In this document: positions 10,230 to 22,363 of the stretch, in pieces
Layout: each line of letters starts with the position of its first letter
Position numbering within the stretch: the first letter of the stretch is position 1
Source: Sipunculus nudus
Lineage: Eukaryota; Annelida; Sipuncula; Golfingiida; Sipunculidae
Direction of reading: 5' to 3'
Length of the DNA: 64,000 bases
Assembly: GCA_026874595.1 (NCBI GenBank)
Contig: CM049317.1
Location: 20,047,882 to 20,111,881, forward strand
Program-made: the position numbers and the translations under genes
The notes under the pieces: model-generated
Databases searched by the model: none
What the model was told of the DNA's origin: nothing
What the model saw: only the letters and a program-made list of their open reading frames with translations

Positions 10230-12490
10230 GTGTACAAATCCAATGAATGGATATATAAGATATTACATGTTTGAGAGCGCAAACTTACCCTTGTCCTTAT
10301 ATAGTTTATTTCTAGACAGAAAAGAAATTTGCTTGTGGACCATTTATTGAATTGAGACCCGTGTCCCATTCATCGTGTTTTTTTTTTTTTTTTATTTTTT
10401 TGCTATTTTGTTCAGTTATTATTAAATATGCACCATGTCAAAGGAGTTGACATTGATATAGGAATATGGATACAAGCCATTTAATGTATGCTGTGCGCTT
10501 TCCCATGAAAAAGGAGTGATACATTCATGTACCTCTATTATTTTTTATAATATTTTAGAATCTCTGCTATATACCCAACGCCATTTGAATCGTTTCATCG
10601 TACCATTTTTGTCACAGGAACTCGCATGTGCGTGACAAACAATTTTACAAATTGAGGAGTTTGACCGTCAGGTATTTCATAATTGAACGAAGAGGCATCA
10701 TAAATAACACAAGTTTCTTCTGTCAGACGCCAAGACACAAGCCATGACAATATCATATTTATTATGAAGCATCAAAGTATTTAATAGCATTGTAAAATGG
10801 AGTTGATACACGGTTGATTTTGTCAAGATTTGGATTATGACAACATGCTTGGAATAGAATTTCCGTTGGAGTGTATTTACTACAGTCGAAATAAACACCA
10901 TATTTACAATTCAAATATAGCGTAAACTGATTGAAAATATGTCATTCACCCAGTTCTGGATCTCAGCTTGACCACTGTAATAAAAATTTACCCTAACTCA
11001 GTTGCACCTTATTTTTGTTTTTTTTCGAATAAAAAACAAAACTGCTGATTACCTCGATATGTAAGTGTAACTTATCCAGTTTCATTCATGAAAAGCTGTT
11101 ATTTTATCCATATTCATTATATCTATTGCACTTGTGTGCAATCCTTTTAAAAAATCATATAAATGAATATTATCATAATGAAAACATTGGAAAAGAAAAA
11201 CGCCTTCCTTTCTAATTTTGAAATAATGCAACTGTCTTATTAATATGACAAATTATAATATTTTATAAGTAAACGTCTCGAGCAAACACACCAAATTCTA
11301 GATAATCCCATATGTCAGTATATTAAATAAAGACACTTCCCTATCCTCTACACTTCCCTATACTTTACACAGCGGAAATTGCAAAGCCATTATTGTAAAG
11401 GAATACAAATTCATATATTCATATATTCAAATTTGCTACAAAAAAGTTAAACAAATTGCCCAGGTAATGTAGCTCTAAATATCTGAAAAAAAATAGCTGA
11501 AATAAATGTTCATTTCAGTCATTTAAAGAAGTAGAAGCAAAGGTCAGCGTTCAGAAATAAAAAGGTTGATTGCACCTTCTCTAATTCTTAATACTGGAGG
11601 GTACGAATACCTCCACTCCCCGGCAGCTCATTTGCTAAAAAAAGAGATAATCAAATATGCTTTGCAGCACTTTACAGTAACTTTAACAAACTTTCACATG
11701 TAATTCAATTATTTAAAAGAAAAAAAATGAATACAAGTTAACGATCGGGGAGCTGTTGAGCCAAGCATCTGAACTGTGCTTTTTAATTGACCAAAACAAA
11801 AGTTGTAAAAACATTAACTAACGAATTGATATCAAACACCCGTATTTCATTTATTATTTCTCTCAAATTAAATATCAGATACTTAGACTTCGTCATGTAC
11901 ACCGACACGCATGCTGGCTCAACGTCATTTGTGGTTGTAAGTATAATTTGCAGGCGTTATTCGTATAACATGTCCAGTTAAAATTAAAAAAAAAAATGTT
12001 AGATTTAGATTTATATTGCTTTTCTCAGTGTTACAAACAATCAGCATTCGGTCAACCTCTTTATCTCCATTTACTTGATAAAGTACTCAAAATACCGGGC
12101 TATTAGACATCATTACATGCATCCTGAACATTGGTACCTCCAAATACCGTTTATTTAAAGAAAAACCTATAGATTGTATTCCGGAGTAAACTAGGTGTTT
12201 TATATGAAAGATAATACAAGGTTCTCTTTCAATTCCCTGTTTCATACCCGAATGTACACTTATAGATACTAATACAGAATGTGCCAAACAATGGAATGCG
12301 TATCTAAATTTGTGAGCGATTTTTGGAAGAAACTAGGTGTCTAATATATCGGGAAACAAACGGTACTCTCTCTGACGTTTTTTATAAACGACTATACAAT
12401 GAAGCTTACTAACACAGAATGTGCAAAACAATAAAATGCGAAACTAAACCCGGTTGGATGCAGAATCATAATTATTTATTTCATATACAT
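10230..12490. other. outer part of left arm, non-coding
   Basis: It is conserved with the right arm (36,830-39,065) and in part with 52,342-53,560 downstream of gene T. The minus-strand frame at 10,901-10,698 is partly open in the right arm but is broken in the T copy, so I do not call it a gene. A good donor (GTGGTT|gtaagta) near 11,938 on the plus strand has no family match. Confidence 0.5.
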
Positions 12491-12499
12491 TGTATATAT

Positions 12500-12751
12500 C
12501 TAACCGTCGAGAAGGTTTTCCCAGTTTGAATTACAAATATTGTGGGTAAGTTTCCACTCCTTTGTATCCTCATCCTCCTTCCACACAACTAATGCTCTGA
12601 AAGTAATTATCACTCATTACAAATACAGTATCATTGAACTTGAAATTATGTAAAAAGAATACCTGATAGTAAGTTTTCAATACGGTTCTATAATTAGTAA
12701 TCAACCCATGAGCTGTATTTACAGGTCTGAAACATTATTTACAGAATTATT

Positions 12752-12823
<72 letters not shown>

Positions 12824-14045
12824 CAATTATGTAAATAATGTGTCGTCTATTATAATCAGAACATGCGTATATTCAACAATTAAACATACTTCCCGAGATC
12901 CAACACCTTATATTTTCCTCCGTCTTCTTCACAACGAAATACTTGGACGGCTATATCTCCATAAATCTCTATCTTCTCACTTCGGCAATTTACTTTCTTT
13001 ATTGTGTACATCAATGCAGTAAGCATCGCTATTATGTCTCCTAGTATTGATAATACCATGGTCAAATAAAATAACACAAACATAAAACGAAATGTTAAAC
13101 ATCACTTTAAATTGATGAAAATATATGGAAACATTTATCTTGCAGTTTTGGGTTACATCTTTAGCATATTTACATTAAATACGCTACATCTATAAGAACT
13201 TTTTTTTCCTGAGTAGTATTTTTTTAAACCTAGGAGTCGCGAGTGGCTCCATGATTATATAATGTTGTGAATAGTGAAAATATAGAAATCATGTTGCAAT
13301 GAATTTGAATATAAACTTTCATATTTTGCCAAATTTTTAGACTCACCCTTGCCTTTGTGTATTTTATCTCCGGGAGGTAAAACGTATGCATTGGAACTGT
13401 ATATCTTTTTGAAACGTGTCTCCGGATCGTGTCTTTCAAACTGGCCGTTTAGTTTGTTCATTTGCGATACAATCTGCGCAAAATCATTTCTGGGAATAGA
13501 AGATGACTTTCCCTTTGTGATTGCTCCTAAGATCTATATCAAGTATCTATTATCTATTTCAATTTGGCAAACATAACTTTCAAATATTAACATCACTCAA
13601 CCGCATCACAAAACTGTATATCTCAACGATTTTACCCATGCTCAATTTAACATATTTCGTTCAATCTTTATATGCACACATGCACCTGTACATTGAAACA
13701 AATGTAAGAAAATGAAAATTTGTAAGCTGTCATTTACTCATCAGTGACTGTTTTTTTCTTTAATGAGCAGTCTTCATGCCTGTTTGTAAAATATTAACGA
13801 CTCCTGCTCAATGGCCACACAATTTTCTAAAGAACAGAAACTTGTGCATATATTTATTTTGCATTAATATGATTTAACAAGGGGATATGTTCATTCCAGA
13901 TTACCCTACTTTCATCAAATAGGCTCTAATAAGAAGCGTACCTGCAATGCAGCAGAAATATTTAAATAGTTTATTGATAAAATGTATATACCATTAAACA
14001 ATAACAAGTAGCACATTACTTACCGGCTCTGGCATATACTGACAT
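12500..14045 (-). CDS. NTF2-like (SnoaL/DUF4440-type) protein, gene Q-left
   Basis: Four exons on the minus strand: 14,045-14,024 (MSVYARA; mini-exon 14,056-14,024, donor GAGCCG|gtaagta), 13,526-13,347 (exon A), 13,040-12,890 (exon B, 151 nt) and 12,596-12,500 (exon C). The total is 450 nt, 149 residues, with consistent phases 1/1/2 and no stop. Key stretches: FERHDPETRFKKIY and AYVLPPG (exon A), EKIEIYGDIAVQVF (B), LVVWKEDE...EWKLTHNICNSN (C). This is the order of helices, 'PPG' turn, beta strands and C-terminal 'WK...H.IWN' strand of the small NTF2-like fold. Members act as small enzymes or binding modules; the substrate is unknown. Exon A must start at the upstream acceptor (atcttag|, 13,526). 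The acceptor used by relatives (tcccag|, 13,489) leaves the frame one base out. That adds about 12 residues rich in Ser/Lys. A (TA)n tract lies in the last intron. Confidence 0.6.
12753..12820. repeat. (TA)n microsatellite in Q-left last intron
   Basis: It sits at the same place as the shorter tract at 36,520-36,567 in the right arm. Confidence 0.95.
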
Positions 14046-14059
14046 ACTGACATAGCCTA

Positions 14060-16390
14060 AAAAGAGGGAAAGGTAAAACAGGGAATGGCGCATTTTTCAC
14101 TAAAGCATGCGATACAAATCTCCACAAATACCTGCCTTCCACTAACCGATGTAATGTTGATGTACCAGTATCTATTTCATTAACGGTAAACCCGATGCGG
14201 AATAGAAAATTGCCTGTTTTATAATTATAACGGAAATTCCATTTTGTATCCAGTGATTGTGATCCTCAAATCAATTATACACACTTGTTCATGCAAGCAT
14301 TAAGATGGCATGACTAAAATAATGAATGGTAGCGGTAATAGCATCACAGAAAGCATCACAAGACATTATTTAATATAAGTGTCAGAAGAGTCTTTTTATG
14401 AATACACTCATTTTTTTTCTAAAAATGAACGCGAAATACTGTTACTTTGTAAGAGTATAAAAAACGAAAACAAATGTACTGTTTTGGGAGATCTTATTAC
14501 ACTCTCCAGGGGAAACAATCTTAAATTTTGTTTTGTACCTTATCCATTATAACATTTGTATGTGAACCGTTGTTTTTTTTTTAATATATCATTTCTAATA
14601 TTGAATTGTATTTGGAACGTTTTCCGCTTGGAAAATTTGGTAAATAGCGTTGATGGCAATATTTACAATAAATATCGAGGAAGGTAACCACATTTTAAAG
14701 CTTGAATTTATGCAGTTTGTTCTACTTTTAGTTAAATAAGAATAAATGAAATTGGATGGTGTACGGTACAGTTTTATCCAAAAATTATATTGTATCACAT
14801 TTTGGATAACAATGTCCCCTAAACGGAATCCCTGATATCAAGAAGTGAAACATGAAAAAAATTGATATCCTAATCCTTCGTTGAAATTAAACCTCTTTGC
14901 ATCATTAATTATTAAAATTATGCTCAGCAAGTTTTAATCCTGAAAATTAAAGAAACTAAAGCTGTATGTGTAAAACATTGTTCTGAACTTCTGTATGGTT
15001 GCGATATACATTAATTATCGGCATGGCCTTTCCGAAATTAAACTCACAGAAGTTAATTAATTGTTCAGAACGTTTTGACTCAAATGCAAAAGGCAGGGTG
15101 TTGCATCTAACATAATTACTCAAAAACAGATGTTCACCCATTGTAATCTAGAAACCCACCTGAACCGTCGGTCACATACGTTTAAAACAAATAATCGTAG
15201 TCTGTTATCTGCTTATGTAAATTGATTACCGCTGTATGCTCCAGTCTGTCTTGTTGTTCTGCTAATTAGTAATTTTCGTATAGTTAAATTACTTAAAACA
15301 CGGAGGACACAATCATACGACAAAATTAGTCCAAAACAAACGAATTATATTGTTTTACTAGTTGAGGACTGCAAAATTGAATGTTTCAAAACATATTTCA
15401 AAACACAGTATTTCCAATTTTTGCCCACCCTGGACCTCCTGTTCATTAAGAGTTCAGCCGGGATTTGAGGTTTTTATGCATTGCCCTTCACAGTGAGGGC
15501 ATTGGACACTGAGGGTTATACCTTCTCACATATCTATTAGGATCCTATTGGTAGACAATTTATACATTAGGAAAGCTTGATTAAATACAATACATTTGTC
15601 AACATTTTCGATACAGGCAGTCGATCATACCATATTCTGTGAATTCTTAGTTATAAACGGTATTTCATGGTGTGTGCCAAACATAACGGGATTTAAAGTT
15701 TGCTGCATCTTCTCCGGACACTCTTATCACTGTTCCTATTTAAATATTTGTGTTAACTACAGAACCTTCTATTTGAACATTTAAGAAGAACGTTCAAGAT
15801 AATATTAAAGCGTGCGTTTTGTGGGAATGCATTGTGCTTTTCCAAACATTATATTTAATGTTTTTAAACCGAAGACAGATAGATAAGAAAACAACGTAAG
15901 GGTGTAATGCCTTTTATAACGATATATCATGAAATACAGCCAACAGGATAAACATAACCATATTTTATTGACAATAATGACAAAATCTGTTGAGCAGCGT
16001 ATGGCAGGAATTTCCTGCACTGTTTCCTGCAAGGTTTCTTTTTAGACATGAACCCTTCCGTTGCGGTGATAGTTGTGTTCCTTTTGATGACGACTTGCAC
16101 TAAACCAGGGATATGTGCAAGGGCTGAACAAGCAGACAGACGTCACATTTATGGCTGAATATACTACTTTTGTTTGATCATTCTTAGAGGTGCATCGTGT
16201 TATTTTAGAAATCCATGTATTATTTCTTAAATTACATTACGACCTGATTGTGGACAAAATTACTGAGGTTGTCTTGCAAATCCAGGTTTATCAATGGATG
16301 CACAGAGAGACATATGATTATATTAGGCTTATTTTCTGGTTGGTTATCTCTTTGCAGGAGGGCTTCGGCATTAAACTTACTTTTGCTTCT
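14060..16390. other. left arm, upstream of gene Q
   Basis: It matches the right arm (33,000-35,245), and its 14,120-15,140 part also matches 2,435-3,520. I see no confident exon. A stretch around 15,590-15,730 and its mirror at 33,600-33,740 have partly open frames in both arms and could be decayed exon B sequence of the S-type relic, but this is weak. Confidence 0.4.
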
Positions 16391-16394
16391 TCAA

Positions 16395-16555
16395 GATTCC
16401 GGTTGACCTTTTTCCTCTATGGCGGGTTCTCCATGACACATCATATATGACTCTGGAAGATAAACCTGATCGTAGAGTGCTTCGGTGTTAGGATTGTGTT
16501 CATAACGAGGTGACAGGCATCTACTTGGAAATTGTAACACTCTTCCTCATTGTTT
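16395..16555 (-). pseudogene. S-type exon A relic (left arm)
   Basis: On the minus strand the frame reads EALYDQVYLPESYMMCHGEP, which aligns with EALYDQIYLQEKCIMGHGEP of gene S exon A (42,105-41,968). The 5' half is in another frame (NNEEECYNFQVDACHLV), so a frameshift lies between. The right-arm copy has the same arrangement, so the damage predates the inverted duplication. Confidence 0.6.
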
Positions 16556-16599
16556 GAAATTTCAATATATACTCACAAACATGAAGGCATCAGGTAACT

Positions 16600-17251
16600 C
16601 GAATATGGGAAAAGCGCCTTAAATAATGCTTTATTGGGCTAACATAAGGTTTATATGCACAGTTACGTACAAGTTACAAGCAGTAATGCTGATATCTTCC
16701 TACATAGGGATTGCAAACAAGGACATAAGCCCTTGATATTCATGTGTCTCATCAGTGATATCAGATTCATTATTGATAATTATATTTTTTTCTAAGTACA
16801 TGGGGAAGGATTTTTTTCTTCAAAAATGGCAGGGTTAGAAATATAAACATATTATAAGTGGATTGCGGTAAAATATCAGGGAGTTAGTTATGGAAAAGAT
16901 GTTGGCTTAGTAAATGTAATTACATAGATGATGCATGGTACTATATAATGTAAGGGTAGATGAAACGAATAGAACAGTCTATTGTGAGACAAATTACAAG
17001 CTTTGGGTTCATAAGCTCTTTACAATACGCCTCTTGTGTTCCTATTTTCAAAATCGTATTCGACCAAATCTTTAACACTTAGGAGGAGTCAGAAAATATA
17101 GAAAAGCGTGTCAATTTATTGACTTATGATACAACTGCCCTCAAAGATACGATTCCACAATAATAACATTTGCTCTAACATGCCTATACTTGTGCACAAT
17201 GTAATGAAGAGGAACCAGTTATATGTTACATTCCATTTCTTTTATCTGCAG
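16600..17251. other. no recognisable exon
   Basis: AT-rich arm sequence upstream of the P-left exons. No initiator exon could be identified. Confidence 0.35.
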
Positions 17252-18235
17252 CTGATAAAAAAAGCAGGCAACCTTGAAAACGAGCATGTATTCAAAGCAT
17301 TCCATGACCGCAAGTTAGAAGAAGTAATGGATATTTACCTGAAAGAAAGTTCTCTATATCCACCAGGGGAACTTGATGTACAAGGTCTTTATTTTCCAGA
17401 AAACAGTCTTTAATGATTTTTCTAAACTCTTCAATCATTTTACGCCCCCACATTTTCAACTTAATCACATAAAAATCACTCCATAATTAGCTCAGCTAGC
17501 ATGAATTAAACTTGTTTCTTTGGAATGATTTGTCAGCAGAATACATATTGTTAAATATTGTTAATCTGTCCTAAGTTGAGTCAAAGAAGGCATTTTAAAT
17601 ATATAGAGTTCCTGAAAAAAATGTTTCCAGGTAAACAAGAGCATATTATTAAATTGGATCGTGTATGTGTGTTTCCATTGATCTATTGATAATTTATTTT
17701 ATTTATGTCAAGTAACAGGTCCATATAATGTTAAAACGCCATTTTTCCCAGATAAAATAACAAGATTTATTGCCAAAAAGATCGAAGAGATGAAAAGCAT
17801 CTTTGTTCAGTCAGAGACGGTCGAAGTGCTTGGACATATGGCTTTCTAAGTCGTTCATTATTCAAGGGTGGGCCAAACACATAATTTTCAGTCTAGGAAA
17901 GTAAGTTATTGAGCTCACTGGATGCCCCTTGATTAAATTATTGGGTACATAATAGCTACCGCCGAGTTATTATGTCGCTTCATGATAAATCCGTCTGAGC
18001 TTAAAATTATGCTTTAAAGATCCAAACGAATTCATAAAAAGAACAATATTTTATTTTAAAAGGCGGCATGAATTTATTTCATATATAAAGGATCAATTTG
18101 ATAAAAGCACCCCTGTTTGAGTCATGTATATTTATACACATATTTTTTTCAATAGCATTTCTTTTTTGCAAACAAAGAACACTAAGTCGAACGAGTGGAA
18201 AATCTGGTATGACCTTTGAAGAAGCTATAAATGCC
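17252..18235 (+). pseudogene. NTF2-like gene P-left, dead
   Basis: Exon A is 17,252-17,384 (acceptor tatctgcag|; HVFKAFHDRKLEEVMDIYLK then ESSLYPPGE). It is two bases short relative to the right-arm copy, so the entry frame hits a stop. Exon B is 17,752-17,900 (149 nt): KKIEEMKSIFVQSETVEVLG, then HMAF followed by TAA where the right arm has GAA. It also lacks two bases after 'HY' compared with gene R (151 nt); the right-arm P copy shares that loss. A decayed exon C follows at 18,156-18,235 (TKSNEWKIWYDL in one frame). The gene was therefore already broken before the arms duplicated and has decayed further since. Confidence 0.75.
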
Positions 18236-18925
18236 TTATTACAAAATGATACATTAAACTTGTTGAACGAACTCAAATGCGTTCTCATTTGATGAAACAA
18301 CAAATGCTGCGTATCGTGTGTAGTTGCAAATTTTATTCATTAAGAAGGCTGCCCATAGACACCAACACATCCAAAGAGGAACAGAAGTGAAGCCTAACAA
18401 ATTAAAACAAGATTATCATTTTGTCATACTTTTGTCGAACGATTGTTTGTGTAAATGCATTCAAAATTATTGTGAAAATTGAAATGTCGATAAACGTTAT
18501 TGTTAATGTTTGGTCCAGAAGAGTATATCTACATGGTCTGCAATGTCGGAAAATGTTATAAACAACATAAATCAATGATATGGCTTAGCTTGATAGACTT
18601 GCATTTAGATAATGAGTAAGAAAAAAAAATAAAATAAAAACAGAAGAGATTTTTGCATAAAGAAGACATTCCTGTGCAAGTCTTGTCAAATAATACGTCT
18701 TCAATTAAATTGCAGCTGAAGAGTTTTAAAGTTCAGTGATATAGTTTGCCAAGATCCAACCAATTTTTTCGTACAAAAAGTATAAGACGGCTGGTAACTA
18801 TGAACTGAGTTTGAATGAAATATGAAAAGGAAGCATTAAAAAAAAAATCATATTTCACGTAAGATACAGGTCAGGATATCCTGGTTAAATATCCAATAGT
18901 TAGAATATCTCAGACGCATAAATGT

Positions 18926-18936
18926 GTGTATATATA

Positions 18937-18975
<39 letters not shown>
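18926..18975. repeat. (TA)n microsatellite, left arm
   Basis: It is the mirror of the tract at 25,632-25,680. It lies directly before the orphan exon C. Confidence 0.95.
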
Positions 18976-18978
<3 letters not shown>

Positions 18979-19005
18979 ACATTACATTTTCGTATTGTTT
19001 TCCAG

Positions 19006-19081
19006 AGGCCTCCTTATTTGGGAAAAGGATCTTGAGTTGAAAAATTGGAAAATACGCTACCATATTTGGAGAAGATACTAA
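19006..19081 (+). pseudogene. orphan exon C of the R-type gene (left arm)
   Basis: Acceptor tgttttccag|, then an open frame LLIWEKDLELKNWKIRYHIW and RRY, then TAA (76 nt). It matches exon C of gene R at 25,601-25,523. The left arm has no R-type exons A and B, which in the right arm lie at 26,782-26,642 and 26,354-26,204. This exon is therefore stranded, although it could in principle be spliced to P-left. Confidence 0.7.
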
Positions 19082-19089
19082 TAATATGG

Positions 19090-20825
19090 TCTGGATAAAT
19101 CATGCTGGAGTGATCAACACAATTTAAAAATATGATAAGGAAATTAAAAGTGAATTGGGTTCTGAATAAAACATGCCTCTTTCTGGACAGTCTGAACTGT
19201 TGGCCCAGTATCACCATAACAATGGATAAAGACCGATGGATTGATACATCAATTTGTAAGTTAGTTATAAACAACAAAACAAAGATGTAAGAAAAACGCT
19301 TACAGCAAACACTACATTATCTCTTTCTCGCTTTTCTCTGCAAATAGATATATGTCGAACATAACATATTTTTACGAATTCACTGCATTCTTTTTTGTAT
19401 CATGCATAGAGTATTAGAGGCTCCTTTAAAATACAACTTAAACGATTTCGTTGACCTCTGTATTCATTCTTGAATTAATTACTGCATCATGTTTCATACG
19501 ATATTTACAAACATTTTGAAACATCAACTATGTATCGAGAAAAAAAATCAAACTGCCAAGCGTCAAACCGGCACGCTTAAAATTAAGAATAAGCAATAAT
19601 GTATTGGTTTACACATTTTAGAAAGTTAATAAGCTTATTTTATTTTTTTTTATCAACAAATGTTTCAAATATGACGTGTTTGAAGTTATTTTAGTTGGTA
19701 AATGTTCTTTGTCCTTTTTTTAAATCTAGATACACACGTTGTTAGGTTGTAGTTTTATAAAAGAGTGTACCAAGAAGCAAACATATAACATTTTTTAACT
19801 GTTCAGGTAAAATGTTACCTCTCCTAGTACTAGCATTATTAGGTTCGTTACGCTAAATCATTAAGGCTATATGTCAAGTTTTAGGAGGGAGTTTATACTT
19901 TGATGTCATGTCATCTCACATGAATAATCATGTTTCCTTTCTGGACTTTGGGACATGTTCATTTTTATATATTTTTTTCTCCCCCTCGGGTAACACATAC
20001 CCCATTCAATGGGTACTAGAATGTTATTCATTCTTAACTTGCTTCTCCCCGAGAACAGTGGCCATACACTCTTTTGCTTGAGGTTTTTGGCATGTATCAG
20101 TATGTAGTGTGTCTTGAATCGGGTTTGTCATCAGGCCTTCAATATAGACAAAGCGTATAAAGTAACAACTGGTCTTCTTGTTTCTACTGAATTGACCAGT
20201 CAGCATAAAACATAGACAATCAACAAAATAAAAGTCATACATTAAAACCCACTGTGTGTATATTTTAAAATATAAAAAAAAATATGAAAATAATATAATG
20301 TAATATTTTATATCTTATTCTAACGTGTGTGAAGATCACAAAATGGTTTGTTTCAGTGTGTAGTAGACGCACGGGGTTTAAAGCTTGACCAGTCTTTTGA
20401 ACTATCGAAACCGGAGTAACTGCTGTTAAACAGCTGTTACAGTTACCAAATTACAGTTACCGGCTGTTTATAATCATAATTAAGCTGTACGCTAAACGAA
20501 CATGCAACAGCCGAAACAGTTTAAAATTTATTAGCATTTTGTGTGATCTACAATTGGCAATTTCATGATTCATCGTGTATTCCATTTCAATTTGTCATGC
20601 TATTATTATGATGCTGACCTTTAGTCAATTTCAGTTACATAAATCTCGATAAAACAACGTGTCATCTCAGATCTGGTATCATTCACGTTTATGTAAAACT
20701 GGAATCAAAGACCCCATGACACCGCTTTCGGTTAGGTTAAAACAGGAACAACTTACCCATCCCCTTTTTTACATTCATTAATATCTTTCCGTGACAAATT
20801 TGGTTTTCAAAATGTCATTTAACTG
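19090..20825. other. inner part of left arm, non-coding
   Basis: It matches 25,510-23,639 reversed. The minus-strand frame 20,242-20,024 is interrupted in the mirror copy, so it is not called. A self-complementary stretch near 20,415-20,465 (CTGTTAAACAGCTGTTACAG) is conserved in both arms. Confidence 0.5.
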
Positions 20826-22135
20826 CTTCGTTTAAGGCAATGGTGAGGTTTTATCAAGTTGAATATTTTAACTGAACAAGTTGCTCTGCTTGTTGTTTCA
20901 GGAAAAAACACACGGAAGAATTATCATTGTACTAGCATTCATGTTTTGTTTATATTTTCTTTTACATATAATAATAAAATGAGTTGTTTAAATATGTTGC
21001 TATGTAGCCATTTCTTTCTCAGTGCTAAACAGAACGGATAGGGATAATGAAATTAAATTATATCTGTTCTGTTCTTTCTTTTCCAGAAATATATTTGTAT
21101 TTATTCGGAAGTGTCAAGTCCAATGATTTTACCTAAATCCTGTGATATAGTGTAGTTGTAGTATTACGTTTTAGCACTACTTGACAGCACTACATATAAA
21201 ATTCTGAGCTTATAAGATTCCGGAAGCTGAGGATTTTTTTTAAGGACTATACAAAATCTAAAGAATCCTGAGGTTTTGGTCTCTTTTGGATGATTGATTC
21301 ACTAAATTTCTGTTTCAAGAAAGTATTTGTTACCTACACAACATGTTTACCCTTTTCACGAAAGTCTGGCCAGCATGCAGTAAAGCTAAAAGAACCTACC
21401 CAATCAGTTCTTTGTAGGCCTTGGGATACCACCTTTTTAACTTGTCTTATATTAAAACAATAAAAAAGTACTATTAAACAACCAACTTTATTGTCTGTTA
21501 CCCTGGATAATTGACTTCCAACGATCTTGACCTATGTGACCACCCTCCAGAGGGCAGCCTGATAGGCACAAACCTTGCCGGTTGTAGCACTGATGGTAAT
21601 GGTCGTTGTTTTATTTCCTCAGAAATTCACGTTTTTTGTTTTGGAATATCAGGAATTATGCAATCGCTGTTCCATCGTAGTATTTTCTTTATCTTCAAAA
21701 AAAAATCCAGGTTAATTCGACATTTTGCGAAAGGTATATCGCAGCGCCATCCATTAAAAAGTACACCTACTGTGTGTACCTGGAAGTCAACGTAGCCAAT
21801 GGTAAACCCCATTCCCATACTGTTTCAACTGGAAAAGGCTAGTATGGTAGCATAGATATTGAGTGTTTTTTTTTAAAGCTTATATATTTATCCTGTGTTT
21901 AACAGAGAGGTGACGACCTAAATATAATTTTCCAGAGGTAAACATTTCTTGTTTGGTGGGGTAGATGGACATTTCTCAGTGTTTTCAAGTTGATGTATTG
22001 TTACTAAGTGTAAACTATGGTTTGTGTTTATATATATATATATGTTAATAAACGAGTTAGACTATCAACAGGCATCACTCTTTACTTTTCCTACCCTTAA
22101 CCCACATATACATATATATAAACTTTCATACATGT

Positions 22136-22210
22136 ACTGTAAATTCACTACAGACTGTTTCACGAGAATCGGGTCGCATACCATGCAACAGCCTGTAGTG
22201 AATTTACAGT
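22136..22210. repeat. 75-bp foldback with 18-bp perfect inverted ends
   Basis: ACTGTAAATTCACTACAG at 22,136-22,153 is the exact reverse complement of 22,193-22,210, around a 39-bp loop. It could be a minimal MITE or a snap-back insertion. No target duplication is obvious. Confidence 0.85.
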
Positions 22211-22235
22211 GTTGTTTTTCTTTAGTTTGTTATCT

Positions 22236-22293
22236 CTCTGGCCTTGTCTGTCTGAAGGCCATAGAGCACTTTACACCGGAGGGTAACTCTACC

Positions 22294-22361
<68 letters not shown>
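22236..22361. repeat. shared 60-bp block followed by (TA)n
   Basis: The block 'ggccatagagcactttaca.cggagggtaac.ctaccttc' recurs at about 49,900-49,957. Each time it runs straight into a long TA array, so block and array appear to be one repeat unit. Confidence 0.75.

Positions 22362-22363
<2 letters not shown>

Larger units (their letters stand above)
10225..20825. repeat. left arm of giant inverted repeat
   Basis: Read backwards, this segment matches 39,075-23,639. I followed matching landmarks at 10,230/39,065, 10,700/38,600, 11,890/37,440, 12,500/36,830, 13,350/35,965, 14,024/35,287, 15,600/33,730, 16,450/32,880, 17,250/32,095, 17,900/31,439, 19,006/25,601, 20,400/24,060 and 20,820/23,640. 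Over about 190 bp near 20,400 I counted roughly one mismatch per ten bases. Outside the two ends similarity stops abruptly. The arm carries gene Q, an S-type relic and a dead P gene. Confidence 0.9.

Noticed and set aside
10698-10901. 67-codon frame, largely kept in the other arm (38,401-38,605)
   Set aside because: The right-arm copy has an internal stop and the third copy near 53,278 is fully broken, so similarity is inherited and not evidence of coding.
13349-13576. 75-codon plus-strand frame and neighbours at 13,521 and 35,566 (minus)
   Set aside because: They are antisense to Q exon A and its flank. The Q strand has splice sites and family motifs.
21500-21560. Open stretch 'LDLCDHPPEGSLIGTN'
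   Set aside because: 'cttgacctatgtgacc' is a common low-complexity repeat element in mollusc DNA (recalled), with no fitting splice phases.
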